Shown in pieces: positions 16,321 to 25,271 of a stretch of 64,000 bases of DNA (within the stretch, counting starts at the first letter, position 1; every line of letters begins with the position of its first letter). The translations under genes and the position numbers were made by a program. Location of the stretch: positions 1 through 64,000 of the forward strand of contig NZ_REFY01000007.1 of the NCBI RefSeq assembly GCF_003841485.1, read 5' to 3'. The notes beneath the pieces were generated by a model. It was not told the origin of the DNA. It searched no databases and saw only the letters and a program-made list of their open reading frames with translations. This stretch comes from Natrarchaeobius halalkaliphilus. GTDB taxonomy: Archaea; Halobacteriota; Halobacteria; Halobacteriales; Natrialbaceae.

Positions 16321-18980
16321 TCACTGCGATACGAACTCGACGTCCGTAATCTCGATGCGTGCGCCGCCTTCGGATCCCTCGGTCACTCGAACGTCCCATC
16401 CGTGGCTGGTGGCGACTTGCTCGACGATGCTCAGGCCGAATCCGGTTCCCTCCGTTGCACTCGAGTAGCCAAACTCCAGGACGATCTGTCGATCCGACTC
16501 GGGGATACCGGGTCCATCGTCCTCGACGTAGAACCCGGTGTCAACGGTCCCGACCGAAACGGTGACGTCCGCTCCACCGTGTTCGATGGCGTTTCGCAAG
16601 AGGTTCTCGAGTAACTGCTGGAGGCGGCTTCGATCGGCCCGGACTTGACTGGTGCTTTCCGTCAGGAGCGTTGCGTTCGCGGTCTCGACCGCGTTCCAGC
16701 ACTGTTCAGTCAGGGACGCGAGTTCGACCGGCTCCGGTTCACTTATCTGCTCGCCCTCGCGGGCGAGCGTCAGCAGGTCGTCTATCAGCGCGTTCATCCG
16801 TTCGTGTGATGCGGCCACGTCCTCGAGATGCTCGCTTTCGCACTCCTCTTGTGCCAGTTTCAACCGCCCGTCCGCCACGTTCAGCGGACTTCGAAGATCG
16901 TGGCTGACGACGCTCGTAAACTCGTCGAGGCGCTCGTTCTGGCGCGTCAACTCGCGTTCGCATGCCCGTAACTGCTTGGTCCGCTCGACCTGTTCGAGGG
17001 CCGTCGCGATGTTACTCGCCAGGATCTCCCCGAGAACAAGGTCTCGCTGATCGAACGCTTCGGGTGTCGGTGATCCCGCGAGCAGAATTCCGTACACGCC
17101 GATCGGCAGGTGGAGTTCGCTTCGAACGGGCGTCTCCGGATTGTACACGTCTCGGTCGGTGTGAATCTCGTCCAGGGCGACGGCCTCACCTCGCTCGTAG
17201 ACGCGCCAGGCGATACTCTCGTCGCCGGAGAACGTCGGCAGCTGACCGACGAGTTCGTAACCGCGTCGGTCGCGGCGACGGGAACGAGCCCCGACACGGA
17301 CTCGTCGTAGAGATGAATCGCGTTCGCCTCGAGATCGAGAATATCTCGGGCGGCTTCCACACCGATTTCGGTGACTCGCTCTCGAGACTCCGTCGCCATC
17401 AACTTCTGCGAGGTCTCGTTGAGGGCCTCTAGTCGCCGTTCTCGCTCTTTCCGATCCGTAATGTCGTGATACACCCACAGGTGTCCGTTTCCGTCGAGTA
17501 ACTCGATCGGTCGATAGCTGCGAACGAACGCTCTGTCGTCCCGAAGCGCCAACTCTTCGCCATCGATGCGGTCACGGCTCTCCACGAGTTCGTCGACGCG
17601 TTCGACGAAGGCGTCGGGTTCGACGAACAGTTTGCTAACGTCCGCTGTGATCTCTTCGCAATCCGCACCGATGGCGTCCGCCGGCTCTCCGTCGATATCG
17701 AACAGGCTCAACAGCCGCCGATTGATCGACAGCACGTTCCGCGATGCGTCCTCGGCAAGGACGCCGACCGGAAGCGTCTCGAACAGCGTCGACAACAACG
17801 CGGTCGTCTGCTCGAGTTCGCGTTTTCGCTCTCGTTGTTCCGTAACGTCTCGACCGGAGATGAGTAGCGAGACGACCTCTTCGTCGCTGTTTCTAACCGG
17901 TCTGAACACCCCTTCGACGGTGTAGGGGTCGCCGTTCGGGTGAACGAGATCGACCTCGAATTCGACGTACTCTCCGCCAGCGGCGCGGTCGATCCACTCC
18001 CTGACCGTTCGCTGGGCGGCTTCGGAGTGATCGAACCACGGCGTTTCCGAGAATGAGCATCCGACCACCTCCTCGACGGCCACGTCGACGTAGTTCATCG
18101 CCGTCTGGTTGATATCGAGAACCGTCCCATCGGTTTCGATCAGACTACAAAGGATGTTCGGATCGTTGAACGTCGCCTGGTAGCGTCGTTCTTTCCGGCG
18201 AAGCTCGCGCTCGCGTTCTGCTCGCTCGGTGACGTCTTGAAACTGCGAAAAGACCGCGATGACGTCCCCATCGTCGCCGGTAATCACGCGATTGTGCCAC
18301 TCACAGATGATTCGCTCGCCGTCCTTTCGAACGTTCTCGTTGATGCTGTGGTAGCCTCCATCGTCCTCGAGTAGACCCGAGACGACGGTGTCGACTGCGT
18401 CACGATCGGATTCGGGAACGATTAGCTCCCACGATCCTCCTCGCAGCTCAGCCTCGGAATAGCCCAGAATGTCCGTGGCAGCGTCGTTCGCACGAACGAA
18501 CTCGAACCCCTCGCTCCATTCGATGACGCCGATCGGTGACCGATCGAAAAACAGCGAGTGTCGTTTCTGACTCGCCCGCAGTTCCCGTCGAGACCGGGAC
18601 TGTTCGACGACGTTGCCGATCCGGTTTGCCAGCACGGCGTACTGGCTGGACGCGGATTCTTTCTGGAGATAGTCGGTCACACCGGCCGAGATCGCGTCGC
18701 TCGCGACCTCCTCGCTGCCCTTACCCGTAAACAGGATGAACGGAAGATCCGGGTGATCCTCGCGGACGGTCTCGAGAAACTCGATTCCGTTTATCTCGGC
18801 CATATCGTAATCGGAGACCACGCAGTCGACGTCGTGAGTGGCGAGATACTCGAGGCCGTCGCATGCGCTGGCAGCGGTTTCGACGTCGAACCGTTCGTCG
18901 TTCCGCTGGAGAAAGAGCGCCGTGAGATCCGCGAAGTCCGGCTCATCGTCGACGTGCAAAACGCGGATCGTTTCGCTCAT
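16321..18980 (-). pseudogene. Hybrid sensor histidine kinase (REC-PAS-GAF-HisKA-HATPase) split by a frameshift
   Basis: One long gene appears in two reading frames. The first (18980 to about 17265) encodes an N-terminal receiver domain (HVDDEPDFADL, acceptor Asp in VVSDYDM, Lys in DYLQKES), three PAS domains and the start of a GAF domain. It then turns into nonsense after VPVAATDA. The second frame resumes exactly there with GYELVGQLPTFSGDE and carries the rest of GAF, HisKA (VVSHDLRSPLN) and HATPase (LLENLLRNAIEHGG, EDDGPGIPE, GTGFGLSIVEQ). One missing base near 17255-17270 explains the break. It could be a real recent mutation or a sequencing error. Without the shift this would be an ~885-residue soluble sensor of a common haloarchaeal type. 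Confidence 0.82.
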
Positions 18981-19160
18981 ACCGTCAATATTTGTGAAGA
19001 TTTACCATAGTCGTTATGGTAACGTCGTCCTCGCTGCCCGTGATTTGTTGCTCCACCGCCCCTCGTGTGATCGACTGTCTTCCCTGTCCAGTGATCGATC
19101 GGATCGATACGAACGGGCCGGCAATGGGGATATTTGTACGTCGATCGATCAGGTACCGGT

Positions 19161-19817
19161 ATGAGCACTGAGATTTTGCCCGACGTCTACGACATCACCG
19201 TCGAGGAGACTGATGGGCGTCGAACCCGCGCGTTCCTTCGGACTCGAGACGTGCCCACACTGATCGATACGGGCTTTGCGGAGACGACCGACGCGTTGTT
19301 TACCGAACTCGACGACCTCGGGATTGCTCCCCGACGACTCGTCATTACGCACGGTGACTCCGACCACATCGGCGGATTCGACGACGTCGTCGAACGGTAC
19401 GACGTCGAGACGTGGGTTCCCGAACAGACTACGGTCGACACTCGCGTACGCCCGGACAATCGATACGAACACGGCGATAGCATCGGGTCGTTCGAGGCCG
19501 TCCACACGCCCGGCCATCAGCCGGACAACTACGCACTCGTGGACGAGGAAGCCGGGATTCTCGTAGCCGGTGACGCCTTATTCGGTGCCGATCTCCGTGG
19601 GCTCCCCGACGGCTATCTCGTTCCGCCGCCGGCGCTCTATTCCGAGAACGTGAACCGAGCCGAACAGAGCCTGGAGACGCTGCTCGAGTACGACTTCGAT
19701 GCGGTGCTCGTCTTTCACGGCTCGTCCGTGACCAAAGACGCGTACGACCGCCTCGAGGCGTTCGTCGACTTCCCCGGGAAGCCGGACTGGGCGACGTATC
19801 TGGATAGTGGGCCCTGA
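19161..19817 (+). CDS. MBL-fold metallohydrolase
   Basis: A 218-residue metallo-beta-lactamase-fold protein. It has the metal motif THGDSDHIGG (H-x-x-x-D-H with H-G-D-S-D-H spacing), a second ligand in VHTPGHQPDN, and the Asp in LVAGDALFG, ending with VLVFHGSSV. Such proteins hydrolyse thioesters, phosphodiesters or lactones with two metal ions; the substrate is unknown. The ATG at 19161 follows a GATATTTGTA TATA-like box by about 27 bp, suggesting a leaderless transcript. Confidence 0.85.
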   Translation: MSTEILPDVYDITVEETDGRRTRAFLRTRDVPTLIDTGFAETTDALFTELDDLGIAPRRLVITHGDSDHIGGFDDVVERYDVETWVPEQTTVDTRVRPDNRYEHGDSIGSFEAVHTPGHQPDNYALVDEEAGILVAGDALFGADLRGLPDGYLVPPPALYSENVNRAEQSLETLLEYDFDAVLVFHGSSVTKDAYDRLEAFVDFPGKPDWATYLDSGP

Positions 19818-19890
19818 ATCTCTCCGTACGACCGGCGAACTCGATTCTCACGTCGCCTCTCTTTATGAGCCTCGAGTCGGAACGATACGT

Positions 19891-20130
19891 ATGGACGAGA
19901 TCGACCTCGACGAACTCGTGGCGTCGTTGACCCCTCGAGAGGAGAACCAGACGATTACGGTCTACCAGAATACGGTCGCTGTTTCGTGTCCGGCCTGTGA
20001 TACTCAGTTCGACGATCTCGTCGTCTGCAAGGAGAATCCGGCGAGCCTCAACCTCTCGAAGCAATTGGATCTCTGCGTCGGCTCCGCGGACGGCCACGCA
20101 GTTATCTTCACTCACAAACAATTGGCTTAA
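19891..20130 (+). CDS. Small haloarchaeal protein with CPxC motif
   Basis: A 79-residue acidic protein, MDEIDLDELVASL at the start, with a CPAC knuckle at mid-length (VSCPACDTQFDD) and further cysteines (VVCKENP, LDLCVG) that could complete a zinc site. It resembles a small uncharacterised family common in haloarchaea (of the DUF7385 kind). Such proteins are often nucleic-acid or protein-binding zinc ribbons, but no function can be assigned. A TATA-like CTTTATGAG lies about 30 bp before the ATG. Confidence 0.68.
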   Translation: MDEIDLDELVASLTPREENQTITVYQNTVAVSCPACDTQFDDLVVCKENPASLNLSKQLDLCVGSADGHAVIFTHKQLA

Positions 20131-20232
20131 CATCACTCTCGAGCACAAACGATCAAATGCACATATTTATAATCAAATCTCGGGGCGTTTCGCACAGAGC
20201 GAACAGGTTGGTTGCAACCCTTAATATCCCAA

Positions 20233-20273
20233 CGCCCGCGAACTTTCGTCCTTCAGGGCGGGAAGAATGTCAA
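20233..20273 (+). mobile_element. Solo IS200/IS605-type right end (omega-RNA-like)
   Basis: A hairpin CGCCC (20233-20237) / GGGCG (20256-20260) with CTTTCGTCCTTCA in the loop is followed by GGAAGAATGTCAA ending at 20273. This is the hairpin, purine run and TCAA layout seen at right ends of haloarchaeal IS200/IS605 elements and at the 3' end of TnpB omega-RNAs. No tnpB or tnpA lies next to it. A guide, if transcribed, would begin TCCCGACGTTATCAG at 20274. Confidence 0.45.
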
Positions 20274-20346
20274 TCCCGACGTTATCAGTAACTGTCTCGA
20301 GCGGATGTCCTTCCCCTGCGTCTAGGACACATACACGAGGATATAC

Positions 20347-20735
20347 TCAAACGCAGCCTTCCGGGCTACGTGCTCCTGCTTCTTGTAATTCCGAATCAAA
20401 TGAGACGAGATCAACGTCGTGCCCCTGTGCACAAGCGAGAATCAAGCAATCAAGCGGGTATAGGAGCGTTTCGCGCTGCAATCGATTGGCATCCATCATG
20501 TCAGATGCGTCAGGGATCACAACCCGGACATCAGCGGTAATTTCATCTTGAATGGCTTCCGTCTGCGAGAGTTCGAGACGTTCCTTTTTGGTCAGTACGG
20601 ACCGCACTCCATGAGATTGAGTGTTGAGGTGAGAAAATCATGTTCACCGTCAAGGACTTCTTCGGCCATCGCTCCAGTATCGGGTTCATCTGTTACTGCA
20701 GCGATGAATACGTTGGTGTCAAGAAAGAGCTTCAT
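20347..20735 (-). pseudogene. PIN-domain VapC-like toxin, frameshifted
   Basis: From the ATG at 20735 the frame reads MKLFLDTNVFIAAVTDE ... FLTSTLNLME, a typical VapC start with the first catalytic Asp (LDTN). It then runs into a stop (CGPY*). The remainder continues in another frame as RSVLTKKERLEL ... DCLILACAQG ... DLVSFDSEL with the last acidic residues. Restoring one base near 20603-20610 (GAG-TG to GAG-CTG) rejoins the two halves as LMELRSVLTKKE. The toxin is therefore inactivated by a single-base deletion, or the base call is wrong. Its antitoxin partner directly upstream is intact. Confidence 0.78.
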
Positions 20736-20890
20736 GTCCGTTCGCGTAGTTCGCGAACCTCGGCTACTGAATCGACATCAAGTTCGCTGGCCAGCCCCCG
20801 AAGCCGTTCTCCGAGTGGAGGGCGATCACTGCCCTCCTCCTCGTCGTCAGTCCGCGTGAATTCATTCACGTCGTCAGCGTAGACTCCCAT
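20732..20890 (-). CDS. Small acidic antitoxin paired with the broken PIN toxin
   Basis: A 52-residue protein (MGVYADDVNEFTRTDDEE ... GERLRGLASELDVDS ... EVRELRERT) whose TGA overlaps the toxin ATG as ATGA (20732-20735). Size, acidity and coupling are those of a haloarchaeal VapB-type antitoxin. It is too short to stand out as an open frame and was found by reading upstream of the toxin start. Confidence 0.65.
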   Translation of the reverse strand: MGVYADDVNEFTRTDDEEEGSDRPPLGERLRGLASELDVDSVAEVRELRERT

Positions 20891-21270
20891 ATTCGATTAC
20901 TAGTTCTCCGGCGGTAAAACAGTTCGCCACAAGTCATATGGTTTAATCGTATTACTCCCATTCTTGGTTGCTGAGAGCGTGTCGTAGAACACGTCTTTTG
21001 GGATGGGAGGTTGATCAAAAGCATATTAATCGCTGTCGTGAGATCTTCGATCCCTCTCCGTTTACGGCGAGGAGGAAGTCACATCTCGCGCTCTTCGCTA
21101 GTGGACGTGAACCATTCGAGCGTCTTGCGATTCTCGTCGCTGAGCGCAATAATGTACTTTTTCGCTCCTATTCCGTAAGATACGCGCTCAGAGAACCTGC
21201 CGTTATACTTCACTGTTGAAGCGACACTTGGCAGATGTGAACTGCTGTATGCCGTAAGCGATTCTAGCCA
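20891..21270. other. Intergenic region with a possible transposase remnant
   Basis: On the minus strand around 21175-21090 a short stretch reads KKYIIALSDENRKTLEWF, reminiscent of the N-terminus of IS630-family transposases, followed shortly by a stop. This is only ~25 residues and may be coincidence. Otherwise I see no gene here. Confidence 0.25.
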
Positions 21271-21711
21271 TCAGCCGTCGAGAAACCCGTAGCCGATCCC
21301 TCGCATTTCCTCGAGAAACGCCTCGTCCGTGCTGTGGAGGCCCGCACGAAGGCCGGCGAGATAGATATCCATCTTGTAAACGGACTCCTCGAACTCGTCC
21401 TCGGCCACGTCCTCGAGTTCTCGGAGACGTTTTCGATCCGATCGTGCGAGGACGAACGTTTTTTCGTCGCGTTCGTCCTTCGGACTGTCACATCGAATCC
21501 TGTGTGGGAGTTCGTCGGCCCCTCTCGCCGCGGTCTGTGACCCCGAGGAGTCTTCCGGCTCGTCGGACTGACGACGTTCGTTCGTGTCGCTTGATTCAGG
21601 ACGTTCGTCGCGTTCAGTCCGTGCTGGTGTTCGATCGTCGTCGCCCTCGTCGGTATCGAGGCCGTCATCGCCTCCACCGACGTTGTACCGCGTTCCTTTC
21701 CCGTTGCTCAT
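21271..21711 (-). CDS. Probable ParA partner (centromere-binding) protein
   Basis: A 146-residue protein, not recognised by sequence family. The first ~80 residues are low-complexity and highly charged (D/E/R/T/S). Residues ~85-146 are helical (KTFVLARSDRKRLRELEDVAE ... EESVYKMDIYLAGLRAGLHS). Its ATG overlaps the parA stop by 4 bp (21708-21711), the standard position of a ParB/centromere-binding partner. A disordered charged N-terminus that could stimulate the ParA ATPase, joined to a folded DNA-binding end, would fit. Confidence 0.6.
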   Translation of the reverse strand: MSNGKGTRYNVGGGDDGLDTDEGDDDRTPARTERDERPESSDTNERRQSDEPEDSSGSQTAARGADELPHRIRCDSPKDERDEKTFVLARSDRKRLRELEDVAEDEFEESVYKMDIYLAGLRAGLHSTDEAFLEEMRGIGYGFLDG

Positions 21712-22628
21712 GCGTTGGCCCTCGTCTCGTCGAGATCGTTGAGCACTGCTTCGGGATCTGCATCACCCATCTCGGTGTCTTTGACGGTGTCCCACCGATC
21801 GATGGCATCGTCGTAGCTGTACTCGCCGGTCATCATCCGTCCGATCACTTTGAACGCCATCGGGACGTGTTCCTCGTAGGGACGGAGATCACGTGTCTTG
21901 TCCGACTCCATGAAGGCAAAGAGATCCATCTGTTCGTCCCAGGAGTATTTGAGCAGCGAGTGCTCTGGAATCGAAAACGGCGAGACTGGTACGTCTTTCT
22001 CCTCGAACCGTTCTCGATACTCCTCGAAAATTTTCGCCTGGTCGACTCGAGAGGGGATGCATCCGGCGATCGAAATCTCCACGCCCAGATCAGCGAACCC
22101 ATCGTGCATCGCGCCGACGGTGTCTTCGAGCCCGTCCTGGGACGCCTCGCCTTTCGGCGTCAACTCGAGTGGCACCATGATATTTCGCGCAGCAAAGATG
22201 GCATTGTCGGTCAGGTCCGTCAGCGTCGCCGGACAATCGATGATGACGTAATCGTAGTCCTCTGCGAGGTCTTCGACGACGTCACGAACGACGGTAAACT
22301 GGCTGACTCCGCGCCGTCCGTCGTTGTTGAGTTCGGATTCGAAGTTCGTTAAACTCTCGTGACCCGGAACGAGATCGAAGTGCGTCGTCGGGACGATGAT
22401 TTCGCGTGGATCGACGTCGTCGAAGAAGACGTCCATCACGGTCGTTTCGACTTCGCCGTGAGTGAGATTATCGTAGCCGGCGTAGTGGGTGATCGACCCG
22501 CGCTGTGGATCGAGATCGAGCACGACCACGTCGTGACCATCTCGAGAGATGGCCGCCGAGGAGTTCATACAGTTGGTCGTCTTTCCCGGTCCGCCGCTTT
22601 CTGACCACCAGGCGTACAGGCGTGCCAT
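21708..22628 (-). CDS. parA: ParA-family partition ATPase
   Basis: A 306-residue ParA/Soj-like ATPase. The Walker A box is SESGGPGKTT, Walker A' is VVVLDLDPQRG, and Walker B is YDYVIIDCPATLTDLTDNA. The signature lysine of the deviant Walker A (K-G-G-x-x-G-K) is Ser here. ParA proteins bind DNA as ATP dimers and move plasmids or chromosome regions. The ATG at 22628 is chosen over 22634 because a TATA box (TATTTAATA, about 22651-22659) lies ~27 bp upstream. It forms an operon with the downstream 146-residue protein and sits next to iteron-like repeats, so this is a plasmid-type segregation cassette. No replication initiator is nearby. Confidence 0.85.
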   Translation of the reverse strand: MARLYAWWSESGGPGKTTNCMNSSAAISRDGHDVVVLDLDPQRGSITHYAGYDNLTHGEVETTVMDVFFDDVDPREIIVPTTHFDLVPGHESLTNFESELNNDGRRGVSQFTVVRDVVEDLAEDYDYVIIDCPATLTDLTDNAIFAARNIMVPLELTPKGEASQDGLEDTVGAMHDGFADLGVEISIAGCIPSRVDQAKIFEEYRERFEEKDVPVSPFSIPEHSLLKYSWDEQMDLFAFMESDKTRDLRPYEEHVPMAFKVIGRMMTGEYSYDDAIDRWDTVKDTEMGDADPEAVLNDLDETRANA

Positions 22629-22690
22629 ACACACCGCTTGTTAGCGGTCCATATTAAATACCCGTCAGACTGCTCGACTATTATCTAACG

Positions 22691-22772
22691 AAATGATTAA
22701 CTAAACTGCCAACTAATCATTTGACTGGTTGGTTGGCCAGTTTACTGGTTAGTTTACTAGCTGGCTGGCTAG
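22691..22772. repeat. Iteron-like repeats and palindrome upstream of parA (candidate centromere)
   Basis: An inverted repeat AAATGATTA (22691-22699) / TAATCATTT (22714-22722) leads into near-repeats of a 12-13-mer: TTTGACTGGTTGG (22720-22732), TTTACTGGTTAG (22741-22752) and TTTACTAGCTGG (22753-22764). It ends in the palindromic CTAGCTGGCTGGCTAG (22757-22772). It lies 60-145 bp before the parA start, where parC/parS-type sites occur in plasmid partition loci. Confidence 0.55.
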
Positions 22773-23283
22773 AAAACCGGCAAGACAGCCGATTATACCG
22801 AGAACCACTCAAACAACCCCCGTCGCAATCCCGTGCCACCGGAACGTCCGTAGTCGCAACTGCCCGGAACGGCGTTCTCCGGAGAAGACGATACAATCAC
22901 GTTCCTATCGGCTGAGGGCTTTCGGCTCCGATGATACCTGCCCGGCCAGGTCCATGGTCGAACCAAGCTTGATCGTGCACCTATCGCCGGTCGCCTTCAG
23001 CGCCGACCGCTACGGATTGCCTTTTGTCCGCCGGGACAGGGGTTCCCTATTGATTGATAAGGAACACGAAAACTTAAATATTTTTCAACTTCTACGAGGT
23101 ATTTTTCTCGGAAGGGGACGATGGTCTGGATCCAGACCAGCCCAGTCGTCGGGTCCGACACGGGAACAGGTACCGAGTATACCTCGAGCGATGGTCCACG
23201 CACCATCCGAACCGGGTCGTGACTGTCCCTGAGAAAAGCGTTGTCGGGGTATTTATGCGTTCGAGCCGTGGCTGGACACGGCA
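22773..23283. other. Intergenic region before the universal stress protein gene
   Basis: No recognised gene. A strong TATA-like ACTTAAATATTT (about 23073-23084) is followed by a possible 33-codon frame beginning MVWIQTSPVVG at 23130, too short to call. The box GTATTTAT (about 23249-23256) lies ~30 bp before the next ATG and is the likely promoter of the stress protein gene. Confidence 0.4.
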
Positions 23284-23715
23284 ATGCACGTCCTCGTACC
23301 ACTCGACGGATCACAACAATCGTGGGCCGCGTTCGATCACGCGCTCTCGACCGCTGAGGGTGCGATCACGGCGCTTCACGTCGTCAACCCGGCCGACGGG
23401 GTCTACAGCGATTACGACGGCGGTGGCTACTACGATCCCGAAACCCACCAGCGGACACGTGAGCGAGGTGACGAACTCCTCGCTCAGGCTCGAACCCGGG
23501 CCGAGGAGGCACGGGCTTCGGAGGCGATCGTTCTCGAGTCAGCTATCGAGACAGGACCGCCGGCTCGAACGATCGTCGAGTATGCACGCGATAACGACGT
23601 CGGCCGAATCGTGATGGGAAGCCACGGTCGTTCGGGCGTTGCGAGGATTCTGCTCGGAAGCGTCGCTGAAGCGGTCGCGAGACGAGCGCCGGTGCCGGTC
23701 ACGATCGTTCGGTGA
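23284..23715 (+). CDS. Universal stress protein (UspA family)
   Basis: A 143-residue single-domain USP. It has the first strand MHVLVPLDGS and the C-terminal nucleotide-binding signature MGSHGRSGVARILLGSVAEAV (G-x2-G-x9-G-S), followed by PVPVTIVR. The GSHGRSG...GS pattern indicates an ATP-binding type. USPs are small cytoplasmic proteins that modulate stress responses through nucleotide-dependent interactions. The promoter TATA box ~30 bp upstream supports this ATG and a leaderless transcript. It stands alone. Confidence 0.9.
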   Translation: MHVLVPLDGSQQSWAAFDHALSTAEGAITALHVVNPADGVYSDYDGGGYYDPETHQRTRERGDELLAQARTRAEEARASEAIVLESAIETGPPARTIVEYARDNDVGRIVMGSHGRSGVARILLGSVAEAVARRAPVPVTIVR

Positions 23716-24209
23716 CGTCGGCCTGGTTGGTGTCGACCGCTCCGTTCGAACCCGTCCGAATCGCCCCGTTAATCACGACCAATGTAGGCTCTTTTCACGA
23801 GTTAACGACCGATCTGAGCCTTCACCCCGACGTTTTCAGCGGAAATCCGGTGTCCGGCTAGGACGGCATCTTCAGGGAACCTTGCACGGCGGTCCCCGCC
23901 GAACGATTGTCGGTCGTGCTCGCATCGACGGTGATCTGGTCTGGTAGGCAACGATGGTCATTGCACCTCGCTGTACACCTGAGCGCACGACAGTTACACG
24001 GTCGATATCCGAACCGCTACGGCGGTACTTAACTGGGACCGATCACCGTGTTGCTCCTCGCGATCCCATCCCCTTATTCATATAATCTGATATCATCACC
24101 AAACATCAACATGTCAAAACACTCTATCTGAATTATACATAAGTATAATGTCTATTTTATAATACCGATATGTAGACCTCTCGAAACCGTACCCCGGGTT
24201 CGACTGAAC
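23716..24209. other. AT-rich intergenic region
   Basis: About 490 bp; the second half (24060-24180) is clearly AT-rich with several TATA-like runs (TTATACATAAGTATAATG and TTTTATAATAC). It separates the accessory patch from the catabolic island. I see no gene or RNA structure I can support. Confidence 0.4.
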
Positions 24210-25271
24210 TTATCTCGTGTCGAACTCGATTACGGTCTTAATCCGATTATTTCCACTAGATAACGCTTGTTCAGCATTAATTGGGGAGAAGACATCGGTA
24301 ATAATATCGTCCGTAAACCAGTCGGGAACTCGAGCGAGCGACTCCTTCGCTGACTCGAAATGTCTGAGATGAGAATTGACACTTCCGAGAATTACTTTGT
24401 TCTCGAGAACTATCTCACGGTGTAATCGACCACCGTCGATATCGAACGTCCAGTCTTCGGGAATACCGAGTAGAACGCCGACACCGTTCGGAGCCAGCGC
24501 CTCAACCGTTTCGAACGCGTGTTTTGCGTATCCAGTTGCCTCGTAAACGAAATCGACAGGTTCGTGAACGTCTGCGATCTCGGAAACGGGTGTTTCCCGC
24601 GAATCGACGTACGTCGCGCCGAGTTCGTCGATGATGTCGATCGTCGGATCGGGGCGATCACGGCGGCCGAGACAGTACGACCGCTCGACCGTCTGATCCA
24701 GCATCGCAAGCGTCAGTAGACCGAGTGGTCCGTTTCCGAGAACGAGAGCCGTCTCGGGAGACCAGTCGAACATCGAACGAGAGGCAAACGCGTGTTCGAG
24801 CGCCTTGACCGTGTTGCTCATCGGTTCGACGAGAATGCCGGTTTCTGCGAACTCGTCGGGGATCGTGACCAGGTACTCTTCCGGGCTGGTGAAATACTCC
24901 GACATAAAACCGTGAGCACCGTCGATTCCCCGTTCGAGATAGGTTCCAGGCGGTGCCATATCCGGCTCCCCACGTTCGAAGTACTCGTTCGATCCCTCCG
25001 GCGGTCGTCGAACGGTTGGGACGACGAGCTGTCCGTTCTCGAGTCCGGTCCCGTTTGGATCCTCGACGACGCCGACGGCCTCGTGACCGATGATCTGATG
25101 ATCGTCGCCCGCGGGAAACCCACCGTGGTTTCCGTTCAGAACTTCGAAGTCCGTTCCGTCGATTCCGACCCGTAGCGTTCGCACTAGTGCCTCGCCGTCC
25201 GCTGGCTCCGGAACGGGCGTTTCGATAAGGCTCGGGGTATTCTCCCCTCGCTCGACGACGATCGCTTTCAT
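24210..25271 (-). CDS. gdh: Zn-dependent glucose 1-dehydrogenase-family enzyme (NADP type)
   Basis: A 353-residue medium-chain dehydrogenase closely resembling haloarchaeal glucose dehydrogenase. Catalytic metal ligands sit where the Haloferax enzyme has them: Asp38 (GIDGTD), His63 and Glu64 (IIGHEAVG), and Glu149 (VEPMSN). The Rossmann motif is VLGNGPLGLL, and the following GRRDRPDPT arginines suit NADP. The known reaction is oxidation of glucose at C1 to gluconolactone; relatives accept other aldoses. It overlaps the ridA stop by 4 bp (ATGA), and a PLP enzyme and a deacetylase are neighbours. An amino-sugar such as glucosamine is therefore an attractive substrate (inference). Confidence 0.88.
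   Translation of the reverse strand: MKAIVVERGENTPSLIETPVPEPADGEALVRTLRVGIDGTDFEVLNGNHGGFPAGDDHQIIGHEAVGVVEDPNGTGLENGQLVVPTVRRPPEGSNEYFERGEPDMAPPGTYLERGIDGAHGFMSEYFTSPEEYLVTIPDEFAETGILVEPMSNTVKALEHAFASRSMFDWSPETALVLGNGPLGLLTLAMLDQTVERSYCLGRRDRPDPTIDIIDELGATYVDSRETPVSEIADVHEPVDFVYEATGYAKHAFETVEALAPNGVGVLLGIPEDWTFDIDGGRLHREIVLENKVILGSVNSHLRHFESAKESLARVPDWFTDDIITDVFSPINAEQALSSGNNRIKTVIEFDTR

Noticed and set aside
21090-21175. IS630-transposase-like peptide on the minus strand
   Set aside because: Only about 25 residues resemble the family; insufficient to call a pseudogene.
23130-23231. 33-codon frame after a TATA-like box
   Set aside because: Too short, no homology visible and no conserved feature; reported only in the gap note.
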